Source: Oligoflexus sp.
GTDB lineage: Bacteria; Bdellovibrionota_B; Oligoflexia; Oligoflexales; Oligoflexaceae
Reading direction: 5' to 3'
Assembly (NCBI GenBank): GCA_014378195.1
Contig: JACMOC010000037.1
Coordinates: forward strand, 1-64,000
DNA: 64,000 nucleotides
The position numbers were made by a program, and so were the translations under genes. The notes beneath the pieces were generated by a model, which worked only from the letters and a program-made list of their open reading frames with translations, searched no databases and was not told the DNA's origin. Below are positions 1 to 9,099 of the stretch, in pieces (within the stretch, counting starts at the first letter, position 1; the number at the start of each line of letters is the position of its first letter).

Positions 1-611
1 AGGATCTTGCCATAGACCTCGAGTGCATTGTCTGTCATCCCAGCGGTAAGAAATGCTTGCCCTGCGTTTTTGAAAAAGTGGTAATCCGCTCCCGCTGCTT
101 TTTCAAAACTTCGAGCAGCACTGTCGTGCTTTCCATCGAGTGCAAAACATTCGGCTGCACGAACAAATTGCCCGTTACGATCATAGATGATGGCTGCCCG
201 GTAAGGGACTTTCATCCGAAGGAGAATCTGGGCTGCGTCCTCGATAAATCCATTGAATTCGAGGAGGTCGATAGCCTTGCGCTGGAAGTTGATACTCTCA
301 AACAGCTTGGAAGCCTCTCGAAAGTTCTTTTGCACAGCAAGGTCTTCGGCCTGTTTATGAACGATTTTTTGCTGCGGGGTAAGTTGGTCGTAGAGGTCCG
401 TCCGCCTGACTATAATAGGCTCGGTCTTGGCTGGCGGCTGCCCGATTCGCCGCATTTGAGCCGCTTTTTCCGCAGCTTGAACTTGAGTTTTGAGCGCCAC
501 ATACGAAATAACCAAGCGTCGAAAGAAAAGGTATAGGACGATCAAAATGATGATTGAAGCGGGAAGCAGGTATTTGGCAAGGATAGCAAGGTCAACAGCT
601 TGATGCTTCAC
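1..611 (-). CDS. Membrane-anchored TPR-like protein, 5' part only
   Basis: Open frame on the minus strand that runs off the left edge without a stop, so only about the first 203 residues are visible. I chose the GTG at 611 because AGGA lies 7 bases upstream and the nearest upstream in-frame stop comes before any other start. Residues about 8-30 form one hydrophobic helix (AILAKYLLPASIIILIVLYL), followed by basic residues, which suggests an N-terminal anchor with a cytoplasmic body. From about residue 75 the sequence becomes repeated helical units with A/F/A spacing (for example RAAIIYDRNGQFVRAAECFA and SAARSFEKAAGADYHFFKNA), typical of degenerate tetratricopeptide repeats. The function is not recognised; a scaffold or assembly role is inference from the repeats. 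The overlapping plus-strand frame at 57-536 is its shadow. Confidence 0.75.
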   Translation of the reverse strand, partial: MKHQAVDLAILAKYLLPASIIILIVLYLFFRRLVISYVALKTQVQAAEKAAQMRRIGQPPAKTEPIIVRRTDLYDQLTPQQKIVHKQAEDLAVQKNFREASKLFESINFQRKAIDLLEFNGFIEDAAQILLRMKVPYRAAIIYDRNGQFVRAAECFALDGKHDSAARSFEKAAGADYHFFKNAGQAFLTAGMTDNALEVYGKI

Positions 612-774
612 ATTATCGTCCTGAGTGGGAGTTCCTCTAAGTATAAGACATTTCGTACTTCAATGGATACAGAGGCCAAGCTTTTGGTGCCGCGGCCTCG
701 GTCTTAACTGGCCGACAAATCAGGGAAAATATTTTCATCAGCTGACCAGCCAACCTTCATATTTTTATTTTCGA

Positions 775-837
775 CTTCAATAAAAGCGAGTAGTGATGGT
801 CTTGTATCCGCTCACTCGGATGACACTTTTATTGAAG
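775..837. repeat. 12-bp perfect inverted repeat with nested stem
   Basis: The arms CTTCAATAAAAG (775-786) and CTTTTATTGAAG (826-837) are exact reverse complements. An inner CGAGT (787-791) / ACTCG (814-818) pair can extend the fold. The right arm runs into GAAGGA, the likely ribosome-binding site of the micro-ORF at 851. There is no T-tract, so it does not look like a terminator. It could be an RNA fold controlling translation or a protein-binding site. Confidence 0.6.
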
Positions 838-850
838 GACGGATCTGATT

Positions 851-979
851 ATGAAAACGATAAAACCTCTTGAATCCAGAGAAATATTTTCAACAGTCGG
901 CAAAATCGTGACTTGTGGAATGATAGTTGCGCTGAATCTCACGGCTGTATTCGTAGCGGTTTCGTTCGGCCTCCACTAA
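851..979 (+). CDS. Predicted 42-aa single-pass membrane micro-protein
   Basis: ATG at 851 to TAA at 977-979, 42 codons. The N-terminus is hydrophilic and basic (MKTIKPLESREIFSTVGKIV) and is followed by a hydrophobic stretch of about 20 residues (GMIVALNLTAVFVAVSFGLH) ending at the C-terminus. This fits a single membrane helix with the N-terminus inside. A GAAGGA Shine-Dalgarno lies about 11 bases upstream and is partly inside the right arm of the inverted repeat at 775-837. I recognise no family. Small size and lack of comparison make this a moderate-confidence call; the good start context and coherent helix support it. Confidence 0.45.
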   Translation: MKTIKPLESREIFSTVGKIVTCGMIVALNLTAVFVAVSFGLH

Positions 980-1000
980 GCTATGTGCAAGTCGCGCCGC

Positions 1001-1474
1001 TCAAGGTCGAGTGAGATGCTCTATAATTGCCCGGTGGTCTGGGAACAGGGTGGCAAGAGTGTTTCGGTTGGCCATTTCAAAGTCTTCAAAATCAAATCCC
1101 GGCGCCACTGTACAGCCGACTAAGGAATACGGGCCGAGAGCGTAAGAAGCAAACCAGGTTCCGCCTGGAACTACATGCTGAAACCTCTCGGCCTGAACAA
1201 TGTCAGCCCCCAATTTTGTTTGCTTCATCTCACCGCTTCCGTTGATCTCAACAATTATGAGAGGCGAGCCCGTATAGAAATGCCAGATTTCGTCGTAGCG
1301 AATGCGATGAAAAGCCGAGAAATCTCCCTCTTCCAAAAGAAAATATATCGCGGTTGATGCAGCTCTCAGTCCCTGCTCCTGGGGAATGGCGAGGGCTGAT
1401 CTATAAGACTCGCGAAACGCCCCGCCCTCGGGATGACGGGTAAGACCGAGCTCCCTGATCCAGAAGTCTTTCAT
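1001..1474 (-). CDS. Cupin, DUF985 family (Cupin_5)
   Basis: 157 residues, the usual length for the DUF985 / YML079w-like cupins. It shows the family pattern: N-terminal [18 protein letters not shown], central [28 protein letters not shown], and C-terminal [31 protein letters not shown]. These are the core strands of a small beta-barrel. The biochemical role of the family is not established; a small-ligand or sugar-nucleotide binding role has been suggested from structure. Its ATG overlaps the stop of the upstream hybrid kinase by four bases (ATGA), so it is the last gene of the five-gene signalling operon and is probably translationally coupled. Confidence 0.85.
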   Translation of the reverse strand: MKDFWIRELGLTRHPEGGAFRESYRSALAIPQEQGLRAASTAIYFLLEEGDFSAFHRIRYDEIWHFYTGSPLIIVEINGSGEMKQTKLGADIVQAERFQHVVPGGTWFASYALGPYSLVGCTVAPGFDFEDFEMANRNTLATLFPDHRAIIEHLTRP

Positions 1475-3030
1475 CGAGCACCTACCGCGAGTATCGTTCG
1501 GATGAGTTCATCATGTTCAACGAGTTTTGATAGATGGGTTGAGACCCCCGATCTTAGACACCGGTCGAGCTCTTCTTTAACGGTGTGAGCTGTCAAAGCG
1601 ATTATAGGTTTCGTGAAGCCGTTCCTACGTAATATAACAGTTGTTTCGCAGCCATCCATATCAGGCATCTGAATGTCCATAAGTACCAGATCGGCTTGAT
1701 AAGAATTGAGGGTATCAATGGCTTTAAGCCCGCTATTTACGCCTACGACTTCGGCTCCGGACAATGTTAAAATACGCATCATGAGCATCAGGATATCTTT
1801 AGCATCGTCTACGATGAGAATTTTGTAGCCAGCCAGGACCTTATCCCGGAAAAAATCCTTCATGTTTTCCGTGGTTGACTTGATGACGGCCTGAGACGCC
1901 GCGATAGATGTGGCACTGATCTCAACGAGAAAAGTTGACCCTTCGTTGATAGCAGATTTTTCAAGCAAGACATCACCACCCAGCGCTCGTGCGAGTTGCC
2001 GGGCAATGACAAGGCCAAGCCCCGTGCCCCCATAGCGTCTTGTTGTAGAACTATCGGCCTGAGTGAAGGGTTGAAAGAGCCTTGCGCTTTGCTCGGGAGT
2101 GAGACCACACCCTGTGTCACGCACCTCAAATCGAATATAGACCTTTCCCCCAGGCGCGGACCGACTTATGACCTTTACGCACACCTCACCTTTTTCGGTA
2201 AACTTGATAGCGTTGCTAATAATATTGATCAAAATTTGGCGAATGCGCGTTGGATCAGAGAGGAAATTCTTTTGTATATCGCTATCCGGCGCTTCGATCT
2301 TAAACAAAATACCGCGCTCTTGAGCGCGAAAGTCGAGGACGGCCTGGAGGTCATCAAGCAACTCCTTCATCGATACAGGAATAGCTTCGACGTCAATGCG
2401 TCCAGCTTCTATTTTAGACAAGTCCAGCACATCGTCAATCAATCGCGAAAGGAGTTTTGCGTTTCGCAATATCGTCTCGACACTGGTCCTCTGATCCGTA
2501 TCCGTAAGGGTTTGGTGGTTCAATAACTCCGCAAATCCCAATATCGATCCTAGAGGGGTACGAATTTCGTGGCTCATATTTGCAAGGAACTGGCTTTTTG
2601 CGTGACTTGCTTCCTCGGCTTGTTCCTTGAGGATGAGAAGGTCAAGCCGTTGACGATAGAGATCGATAAAGACCCTTACCTTGCTGCGAACAACATAAGG
2701 GGAAAGAGGCTTCAAGAGAAAGTCGACCGCTCCGTGCTCGTAGCCAGCAAAAACGGCTTCAGGCCCCAGGTTAGCCGCCGTTACAAAAATTATCGGAATA
2801 TTCCGGCTCCGCTCAGCACCTCGCATGAGTTCCGCCAGCTCAAACCCAGTCATGCTAGGCATCTGAACATCAAGCAGAGCTAAAGCAAAGTCGTGATCTA
2901 TGATGAGATTAAGAGCCTCCTCGCCAGACTGCACACTCATAATTTCTACATCTCGACTCTCAATCAATTTTGCGAGGGCCAGAATATTTTCGGGTTTGTC
3001 ATCGGCAATGAGAATTTTGGCCCGAGTCAT
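1471..3030 (-). CDS. Hybrid histidine kinase, receiver-HisKA-HATPase-receiver
   Basis: 519 residues with no membrane segment, so cytoplasmic. Domains in order: receiver (about 1-120, phospho-acceptor Asp54 in LLDVQMPS), HisKA with phospho-His154 in NMSHEIRTP, HATPase with N box ([13 protein letters not shown], about 269-281), G1 box DTGCG (305-309) and G2 GGTGLGL (334-340), then a C-terminal receiver (about 402-515, Asp452 in [11 protein letters not shown]). A receiver in front of the kinase suggests it takes input from another phosphorylated protein rather than from a ligand. The ATG overlaps the cheB stop and its own stop overlaps the cupin start, each by four bases. A multi-step phosphorelay with the 1171-aa kinase in the same operon is inference. 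Confidence 0.92.
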   Translation of the reverse strand: MTRAKILIADDKPENILALAKLIESRDVEIMSVQSGEEALNLIIDHDFALALLDVQMPSMTGFELAELMRGAERSRNIPIIFVTAANLGPEAVFAGYEHGAVDFLLKPLSPYVVRSKVRVFIDLYRQRLDLLILKEQAEEASHAKSQFLANMSHEIRTPLGSILGFAELLNHQTLTDTDQRTSVETILRNAKLLSRLIDDVLDLSKIEAGRIDVEAIPVSMKELLDDLQAVLDFRAQERGILFKIEAPDSDIQKNFLSDPTRIRQILINIISNAIKFTEKGEVCVKVISRSAPGGKVYIRFEVRDTGCGLTPEQSARLFQPFTQADSSTTRRYGGTGLGLVIARQLARALGGDVLLEKSAINEGSTFLVEISATSIAASQAVIKSTTENMKDFFRDKVLAGYKILIVDDAKDILMLMMRILTLSGAEVVGVNSGLKAIDTLNSYQADLVLMDIQMPDMDGCETTVILRRNGFTKPIIALTAHTVKEELDRCLRSGVSTHLSKLVEHDELIRTILAVGAR

Positions 3031-3626
3031 AAAGCACCTTTGTGCGAAGAGTGATCTTTACGTAAAAGTCGCACGAGAAAAGGTGCAATTTCCTTCAGAT
3101 CTAAAACATGATCAACGCACCCCGTTTCAATGGCCCGACGAGGCATAATGTCCGCTACGGCTGACTCGGGATTCTGGGCTATCGTAATGCCGCCCAAACG
3201 TTTGACTTCCCGGATCCCCTGCGCCCCATCCCCATTGGCACCAGTGAGCAGTATTCCTACCACTTGGCATCCATGAACATGAGCCGCCGATTCAAATAGG
3301 ACATCGATCGAAGGCCTTGACCAATTCACAGGAGCATCGAGGCTCAATCCGAAGTACCCAAGGCGCTCAACATAGAGGTGGTACCCAGGCGGAGCAAAAT
3401 AGACCACGCCTGACTCAATCGGCTGTTTATCCTCAACTTCGGTAAGCGAGTAGTCTTGGACGTCAGGGAAAATCATCTTATAATTGAGGCGGGCTGACCT
3501 TTCGATATGCTGGCAAATGATAAAAATGCCATTAAGGTCTCTGTCAAGTCCGCTCAAAACTGTACGGAGGGCTTCAAGACCTCCCGTCGAGGCACCTATG
3601 ACGATAATTCGGGTGTTTTTTCGCAT
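3027..3626 (-). CDS. CheB-type protein-glutamate methylesterase, catalytic domain only
   Basis: 199 residues matching only the catalytic half of CheB; the usual N-terminal receiver is absent. The catalytic triad is visible: Ser13 in GASTGG, His40 in CQHI and Asp133 in GANGDGA. It would demethylate or deamidate glutamates on a receptor-type coiled coil. No chemoreceptor, CheA or CheW is encoded nearby. The neighbouring CheR and two hybrid kinases suggest a non-chemotactic adaptation module, possibly acting on the coiled coil of the large kinase (inference). Control by a receiver would have to come in trans, for example from the kinase receivers. The stop overlaps the next ATG by four bases. 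Confidence 0.9.
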   Translation of the reverse strand: MRKNTRIIVIGASTGGLEALRTVLSGLDRDLNGIFIICQHIERSARLNYKMIFPDVQDYSLTEVEDKQPIESGVVYFAPPGYHLYVERLGYFGLSLDAPVNWSRPSIDVLFESAAHVHGCQVVGILLTGANGDGAQGIREVKRLGGITIAQNPESAVADIMPRRAIETGCVDHVLDLKEIAPFLVRLLRKDHSSHKGAL

Positions 3627-3658
3627 TCGTCCTCGCTTTTGCGTGCTTATCGCATGCG

Positions 3659-4480
3659 TTAAAGCTTTCGGTATATTTTAGCATCCTTAGCAAATACTTC
3701 TAAGTTAACTTTTGCTTTAAGAAAACTGGCCGATTCCTTGCTTCCTAGACAGAGAAAGCCTCGATGGCTGAGACTTCGTGTCATCAAAGCGACGGCCCTG
3801 TCCTGCAAATTACGGTCAAAATATATTAGTACGTTGCGGCATATCACGAGTTGCGCGTCGATAAACGATTCATCGGTCGCAAGGTTATGCGTGCTGAACA
3901 CAACGTTCTTTTTGATCTCGGGATTGAGCTTAGCGACATCATCCTTACAGGTATAATAATTGGAGAATGGTAAAACTCCGCCTGATTGTTGATAAGCCTT
4001 GGTCATCTCTTTGATTTTGGCGACAGGGTAACGTCCCTCCTGAGCCGCCTCCAAAACAACTGGATTGATGTCAGTTGCATAGATTGTGGAGCGCTCATAG
4101 AGCCCCGCTTCCATTAAAAGAATTGCGACCGAGTATACCTCTTCACCCGTGCTGCAGCCTGCGTGCCAGATGTTCAAGGCAGGATAGGTTTGGAGTATCG
4201 GTAGAACCTCATTCCGAAGCGCGGTGAAAAAGAACGAATCCCGAAACATTTCGGTTGTACGCACTGTGATTTCGTCAAGCGACCGTCCAAAAAAACTGGG
4301 ATCACGCAAAATACGATACTGAAGATGGGAAAAGCTTGCGAGGTTGTATTTTTGCAGGAACGCTTCCATTCTTCGACGCAGCGATGACCGCGCATATTGA
4401 CGAAAGTCATACCCATGCTTTTGCCAGATAGCCTCAAGCAAGAGTTCAAATTCAATATCATCAGGAACTAAAGGAGTCAA
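3659..4480 (-). CDS. CheR-type S-adenosylmethionine methyltransferase
   Basis: 273 residues, the normal CheR length. The N-terminal helical part (ARSSLRRRMEAFLQKYNL, about 30-47) is followed by the methyltransferase fold with TTEMFRD, the SAM-binding NIWHAGCSTGEEVYSVAILL, IYATDIN and the late CRNVLIYFDRN motif. It would methylate glutamates, with the CheB encoded just downstream reversing this. It has no TPR or pentapeptide-tether features. The start codon is TTG at 4480, forming a TTGA overlap with the stop of the upstream kinase; AGGTG lies just upstream. The 32-base gap to cheB is the only real gap in the operon. Confidence 0.92.
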   Translation of the reverse strand: MTPLVPDDIEFELLLEAIWQKHGYDFRQYARSSLRRRMEAFLQKYNLASFSHLQYRILRDPSFFGRSLDEITVRTTEMFRDSFFFTALRNEVLPILQTYPALNIWHAGCSTGEEVYSVAILLMEAGLYERSTIYATDINPVVLEAAQEGRYPVAKIKEMTKAYQQSGGVLPFSNYYTCKDDVAKLNPEIKKNVVFSTHNLATDESFIDAQLVICRNVLIYFDRNLQDRAVALMTRSLSHRGFLCLGSKESASFLKAKVNLEVFAKDAKIYRKL

Positions 4481-7400
4481 AATTCACCTGCCTGTGGCAA
4501 CCACGCCTTGAGGACTGACATCAATCGTTCCATGTCGATCGGTTTGGGCAAGTAATCGTTTGCGCCTGCTTCCAAACATTTTTCTTGATCACCCCGCATT
4601 GCTTTCGCCGTTAAAGCGATAACAGGCAGCGACTGCCTAAGGGGGTTTTTACGAATTTCTCGCATCGCGGTATAGCCGTCCATGCCAGGCATCATGATGT
4701 CCATCAGCACAAGATCTATGCCTTCAATTGCGTCCAACTTGGCTAAAGCTTCAAAACCATTCCTTGCCACCTGAATTTTGAGGCCTTTCGGCTCAAGAGC
4801 ACTCATCAGAGCGAAGGTATTACGAAGGTCATCGTCAACAAGCAGGACTTTCTGCCCATTGAAGGGTTTGGTTCCTTTGCGACTCTCGATCAAGAGCTGC
4901 TGCTGATTTTCGGGGAGGTGTGCCTCTACGCGGTGCAAAAACAGACTGACTTCGTCGACAAGGCGTTCTGGGGACTTAACCCCTTTAATAATAATACTAT
5001 CTGAATAGCGGCGCAGCTGAAGGATCTCATCGCGACTCAGTTCCTTACCCGTATAGACAATAACGGGGGGCCGGACGGTGCCTCGATCGTGAGAAATAGC
5101 ATCAAGCAGCTCGAGACCTGATTTATCAGGCAATCGAAGATCGAGGATCATACAGTCATAGGTATTTTTTCGAATTAATTCCTGTGCTTCCGAGGCAAGC
5201 CCAACTGCATCCGTTTTCACGTCGGAGCCTTGGATCAAGCGTGCGATTGCGTGACGTTGTCTTTCATCGTCTTCCACGATCAGCACGCGACGCACGCGCC
5301 GGGAGATCATGTCTTCTATTTTTTGAAAAGCACCCTTCAACTGATCAGGACTCACGGGTTTCATAAGGTAACCAAGAGCGCCCATACGAAGTGCATTCTG
5401 CGAAACATCAATGCCCGAGATCACATGAACCGGAATATGCCGCGTCTCTGAAGATGATTTGATGGCTTCGATGAGGCCCAAACCGCTCACGCCCGGCAGC
5501 TTCATATCGAGCAGAACACCAGAGGGTTTGAAGGTCTTCAAGTCGGCTAAGGCCTGATCCCCATCAACCGCACAAAGTACCTTAAAACCGCATTTTTTAG
5601 CAGCAGACGCCAAAATCTTGAGAAAGGCTGGATCGTCTTCGACTATGAGGACGACTTTATCCCCATCAATAATCGTATCCCTATCGTCCGGAACACGATG
5701 GGACACATGCCCTGTTGATTCACTGCTCGACACCAAAGATTTGGAGACTACCGAGACGGGCGCTGCCAAGCGCCCTTGATCCGGCAGGTTATGAGTCTCC
5801 ATAGGCTCGATCTCGCCAGCTAATTCGGGAATAACAAGAGAAAAAACACTGCCCTTACCAAACTCGCTCGTTACGATTAACTCACCCCCAAGAAGGGCTG
5901 CAAGTTCACGGCAAATCGTCAAACCCAGACCAGTGCCACCGTATCTGCGACTCGTCGAACTATCGGCCTGACTAAAAGCCTCAAAAATAATTTTTTGTTT
6001 TTCGGCTGGAATGCCAATCCCCGTATCAGCCACATGAAAGGCGATTAGACCCTGACGGTTAGTAGAATTGCGGACGAGAGGGAGTTCGGCTGAAGGCCGC
6101 GCAATACGAAGGCTTATTTCACCTCGCTCCGTAAATTTGAAAGCGTTAGACAGGAAGTTTCGAAGGATTTGTTCGAGACGTTTTTGGTCACATGACATTT
6201 CGGATGGCATGTCATCTTCGAGGACGACATTAAACTGGAGATTCTTGGAAAGAGCGAGCGGCACAAAACTTTTTTTCAGACCCTCGGCCATAGAACTCAA
6301 GTTGATGTTTTCAATATATATGTCGAGTTTCCCTGCCTCAACTTTGGCCAAATCCAAAATATCATTGATAAGGGTAAGGAGATCGTTACCGGCGTTGTGG
6401 ATCGTACTTGCAAATGAAATCTGTTCTTCACTCAAGTTGCCGTCGGCATTTTCCTGGAGAAGCGTGGAGAGTATAAGCATACTGTTAAGCGGCGTTCTCA
6501 ATTCATGAGACATGTTTGCAAGGAACTCTGATTTGTAGTGACTTGCCTGCTGCAGGGCTTTTGCCCGCTCTTCCAACGCTGTTTTCGCAGCCTGCAGTTC
6601 GACTGCTTTCTCTTCGAGATTTTCCTGCTGATCTCTTAAGATGCGTGCCTGGTCTTCCAGCTGGTCGTTTGTTTGCCGCAATTCCTCTTGCTGCTGAATC
6701 AGCTTGTCCTGGGAAAGGCTAAGGGCCGTGGCTTGCTCGGTAAGTTCTTCATTCGTAACGCGTAGCTCTTCTTGCTGCGTCTGAAGCTCTTCGGCTTGAG
6801 CTTGAGTCTCCTCGAGCAAATTCTGCAAACGACTGCGATTCTCTGCAGATGCTATGTTACGGGCAATAATCTCCGACGCGCGTTCAATTAGCTTTTCAAG
6901 GCCATTGCTACGACGTTCGAAAAGACCGATTTCCATAACGGCGATAGTCCGGCCTTCGAGTATCAACGGGATAATTGCGAGAATTGTGACAGATCCCGAT
7001 CCAAGGTCAGAATTGACCTTTAGGTAATTTGCGGGAGGCGGCGCCATCCAATAGGCTTGTTTATTTTGCGCAACCTCTCCTAGTAGCCCCTCGTCCAAAT
7101 CACGCTCGCGTGATCCGACCAGGTTTTCTTCATCAAAACCATAGCTTGCAATGCGCCTTAAATTAGAAGTATCGACATAATAAAGACTTGAAATGGGAGC
7201 TGCCAAACTCGTGCCGAAAAACTGGAGAGTTTTTTTCCCAAGTTCTTCGAGGTCTAGATCACCGCTGAGTTTGACTGCGAGATCGGCAAGATTTTCTTGA
7301 AGCCATTTTTCTTCGGTTTGATTTTCGGCGTTCCGTTTGAGAACCAAGTAAGCAATTGCCGCTAACGCAAGATTGATAAGTAGACTCATCCAGAGGCTTT

Positions 7401-7992
7401 TGTCGACAAACTCAGAGCTTTTGAGACCGGTTTCATTTCTCTTATCGAGTAAGGCTTTCTCTTCGGACTCCATTGAGTCCGCCAGCGAACGGGTTTTTTC
7501 CATACTGTCCCGGCCAGCATTGAAAGCTCTTGAATCAAACTTACTAAAATCTTTTGAATCGATAAGCTTCTGGAGTCCCTCGTCTATAATAGCTTGGCGC
7601 ACATAAACAGTATCCCGAAACACTTCGGCATTTTTAACCTGCTTGGGATTATCGGAAACAAGAAACTGGAGCCGGACGAGGTTTTTGTCGATGACAGAAC
7701 GGGCCGGTTGGTAAGGAGCGAGGAATCTCTGATCTCCCTTACTGATGATGTAGCCTCTATAACTTGTCTCTTCGTCCTTAACAGCTGAGAGTATCGATTC
7801 GATAGCCGCAACAACTTCGTGCGAATGAGTGATCCACTGCTGACTGTCTTTCACTTCTTGAAAACTGTTGAGCTGCCAAATCGAACTCATGACAATAAAG
7901 AGGACGAGAGCAGAGAAAACCATACGAAGCTTAATTAAGCCTTCGTTTATTTTCCGAAAGCCAATGACTCTCGCTTTTGCTTTATTTGACAT
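4477..7992 (-). CDS. Membrane hybrid histidine kinase: CHASE3-GAF-coiled coil-HisKA-HATPase-three receivers
   Basis: 1171 residues. The order is TM1 (about 22-42), an extracytoplasmic CHASE3-type sensor (about 45-190, with ETSYRGYIISKGDQRFLAPY), TM2 (about 203-220), a GAF-like domain (about 230-385), a Q/E/L-rich coiled coil (about 390-495), HisKA with NMSHELRTPLNS, HATPase with DTGIG and GGTGLGL, then three receivers in the last 390 residues (VLLDMKLPGVSG, MILDLRLPDKSG, VLMDIMMPGMDG), all with the acceptor Asp. Such CHASE3/GAF/multi-receiver kinases commonly occur with CheB/CheR genes. The long coiled coil is a candidate methylation target. It is the first gene of the operon; AGAGG about 11 bases upstream of the ATG is a modest ribosome-binding site. 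Confidence 0.93.
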   Translation of the reverse strand: MSNKAKARVIGFRKINEGLIKLRMVFSALVLFIVMSSIWQLNSFQEVKDSQQWITHSHEVVAAIESILSAVKDEETSYRGYIISKGDQRFLAPYQPARSVIDKNLVRLQFLVSDNPKQVKNAEVFRDTVYVRQAIIDEGLQKLIDSKDFSKFDSRAFNAGRDSMEKTRSLADSMESEEKALLDKRNETGLKSSEFVDKSLWMSLLINLALAAIAYLVLKRNAENQTEEKWLQENLADLAVKLSGDLDLEELGKKTLQFFGTSLAAPISSLYYVDTSNLRRIASYGFDEENLVGSRERDLDEGLLGEVAQNKQAYWMAPPPANYLKVNSDLGSGSVTILAIIPLILEGRTIAVMEIGLFERRSNGLEKLIERASEIIARNIASAENRSRLQNLLEETQAQAEELQTQQEELRVTNEELTEQATALSLSQDKLIQQQEELRQTNDQLEDQARILRDQQENLEEKAVELQAAKTALEERAKALQQASHYKSEFLANMSHELRTPLNSMLILSTLLQENADGNLSEEQISFASTIHNAGNDLLTLINDILDLAKVEAGKLDIYIENINLSSMAEGLKKSFVPLALSKNLQFNVVLEDDMPSEMSCDQKRLEQILRNFLSNAFKFTERGEISLRIARPSAELPLVRNSTNRQGLIAFHVADTGIGIPAEKQKIIFEAFSQADSSTSRRYGGTGLGLTICRELAALLGGELIVTSEFGKGSVFSLVIPELAGEIEPMETHNLPDQGRLAAPVSVVSKSLVSSSESTGHVSHRVPDDRDTIIDGDKVVLIVEDDPAFLKILASAAKKCGFKVLCAVDGDQALADLKTFKPSGVLLDMKLPGVSGLGLIEAIKSSSETRHIPVHVISGIDVSQNALRMGALGYLMKPVSPDQLKGAFQKIEDMISRRVRRVLIVEDDERQRHAIARLIQGSDVKTDAVGLASEAQELIRKNTYDCMILDLRLPDKSGLELLDAISHDRGTVRPPVIVYTGKELSRDEILQLRRYSDSIIIKGVKSPERLVDEVSLFLHRVEAHLPENQQQLLIESRKGTKPFNGQKVLLVDDDLRNTFALMSALEPKGLKIQVARNGFEALAKLDAIEGIDLVLMDIMMPGMDGYTAMREIRKNPLRQSLPVIALTAKAMRGDQEKCLEAGANDYLPKPIDMERLMSVLKAWLPQAGEF

Positions 7993-8361
7993 AGGAGGAG
8001 GAGCCTCTTTTACAAGGGAAAGACAAAAAAGGGCAATTCATAGATATACCCCCCACCTTTTACAACATGCAAATGATCTCATGGCCCAAGGCCATAATTT
8101 CACTCAAAATTTCAAGGTGTTAAGCAAAGATGATGAAATACTAGCGAGCAAAATTTCTCAGTAGACCGACTACTAAAAATGACTAAGTGAAACTTATAGA
8201 CTATAACGACCATATGTTTGGAAACGAATGGGTAATATCTGCCTATAATTAAATGCTTTTTATATAATTGTTGCGAAGCCATCAAGGCTCTTGAAGTTTA
8301 AAATATTTTCATAGATACTCAGAGGCTCATTCCGATTACCCAAAATTTCTTGTGTTTAAAG

Positions 8362-8475
8362 TTATCCACAACGCCTTGTGGATAAGTGTTCTTATCCACA
8401 AATTCATTTCAAATATAACTCCCTAAAATAACGATCAAAAAAAAATCCACAGAATCTTTCGATGTCTGTGGATAA
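8362..8475. promoter_or_regulatory. Cluster of four perfect DnaA boxes
   Basis: Exact TTATCCACA consensus occurs at 8362-8370 (+), 8377-8385 (-), 8392-8400 (+) and 8467-8475 (-). The first three are spaced exactly 15 bp apart with alternating orientation, and the fourth lies 75 bp further on. A weaker AAATCCACA is at 8443-8451. An isolated perfect box also lies at 9356-9364 inside a CDS. The density and flanking AT-richness suggest DnaA binding. Whether this is an origin, a DnaA-titrating site or a DnaA-controlled regulatory region cannot be decided here. The co-oriented minus-strand ribosomal genes to the right argue mildly against a bidirectional origin. Confidence 0.7.
8437..8473 (-). terminator. 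rplT: Rho-independent terminator of rpmI-rplT
   Basis: On the minus strand a perfect 9-bp stem ATCCACAGA / TCTGTGGAT (8465-8473 with 8445-8453) with an 11-base loop is followed by nine T residues (8437-8445). It starts about 25 bases past the rplT stop. The stem overlaps a perfect DnaA box at 8467-8475. Confidence 0.85.
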
Positions 8476-8498
8476 GTCGATTTTTTTAATCAAAAAAC

Positions 8499-8858
8499 TT
8501 AGCTAGCTAAAGCTGTTTTTACTTTAGATACGATCTCTGAAAATGCTGCTGGCTGATTAAGGGCCAAGTCAGCAAGTGCACTACGATCGAGTTTAATCTC
8601 AAGTTTTTTGAGACCGTGGATGAATTCCGAGTACCGGATGCCAGCGTCGCGCACAGCTGCGTTAATACGGACGATCCAGAGCTTGCGGAATTCACGTTTT
8701 TTAACGCGACGGTCACGGTACGCGTATACCAAGCTGCGGCGAATAACGTGGATAGAGTTACGGAAACGGTTCTTGCGCGAACCGCGGAAACCCTTAGCTA
8801 GGGCAAATAGTTTTTTTCTGCGGCGTCTTGCTTTAAATCCGCGTTTGGCGCGTGCCAT
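8499..8858 (-). CDS. rplT: 50S ribosomal protein L20
   Basis: 119 residues, standard for bL20, a 23S rRNA-binding protein needed early in large-subunit assembly. The N-terminus is the typical basic tail ([20 protein letters not shown]), followed by [31 protein letters not shown] and the C-terminal globular part. It follows rpmI by 40 bases in the same direction and ends at a strong terminator. infC, which often precedes this pair, is not present upstream; an envelope protein gene is there instead. Confidence 0.97.
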   Translation of the reverse strand: MARAKRGFKARRRRKKLFALAKGFRGSRKNRFRNSIHVIRRSLVYAYRDRRVKKREFRKLWIVRINAAVRDAGIRYSEFIHGLKKLEIKLDRSALADLALNQPAAFSEIVSKVKTALAS

Positions 8859-8898
8859 AATTCAATTCCTTGTATGAACAAAGTTCAGGGTCGTTTAA

Positions 8899-9099
8899 TT
8901 ATAGAGCGTACGGCAAACAAGCCAAAACATTCCAACGGTCTGCGTGAGCAACGTAGGCAGCATTTTTCAGTTTGTTCAAGCGAGCGCGTTTCTTCTTGGT
9001 CAGAATGTGGCGACGGTTAGCTTGGCCGCGTTTAATAAGACCCGATGGTGTAACCTTGAAACGCTTGGCTGCAGCGCGTTTTGTTTTCATTTTCGGCAT
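8899..9099 (-). CDS. rpmI: 50S ribosomal protein L35
   Basis: 66 residues, normal for bL35. It has the diagnostic [15 protein letters not shown] start, a [17 protein letters not shown] core and a short C-terminal helix. The ribosome-binding site AGAGGAT lies about 7 bases from the ATG. It forms the first gene of the rpmI-rplT unit. The 171-base leader up to 9270 should contain its promoter and possibly an L20 autoregulatory fold; I could not identify either with confidence. Confidence 0.96.
   Translation of the reverse strand: MPKMKTKRAAAKRFKVTPSGLIKRGQANRRHILTKKKRARLNKLKNAAYVAHADRWNVLACLPYAL

Larger units (their letters stand above)
7993..8498. other. 506-bp AT-rich intergenic region with DnaA-box array
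   Basis: Gap between the start of the sensor-kinase operon and the 3' end of rplT, both on the minus strand. 7993-8160 should hold the operon promoter, but I cannot assign clear -35/-10 boxes. 8160-8360 is AT-rich with no convincing ORF. 8361-8475 carries the DnaA-box cluster and the rplT terminator, listed separately. Confidence 0.7.

Noticed and set aside
57..536. Plus-strand frame of 159 codons at the left edge
   Set aside because: It lies antisense to the open minus-strand frame with TM helix and TPR-like repeats that runs to the edge; the plus-strand product has no domain pattern.
8160..8500. Chromosomal origin of replication
   Set aside because: Held back as a firm call: DnaA boxes and AT-rich DNA fit, but dnaA/dnaN or gidA are not adjacent and the ribosomal genes to the right would face a rightward fork. 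Kept as a DnaA-box array only.
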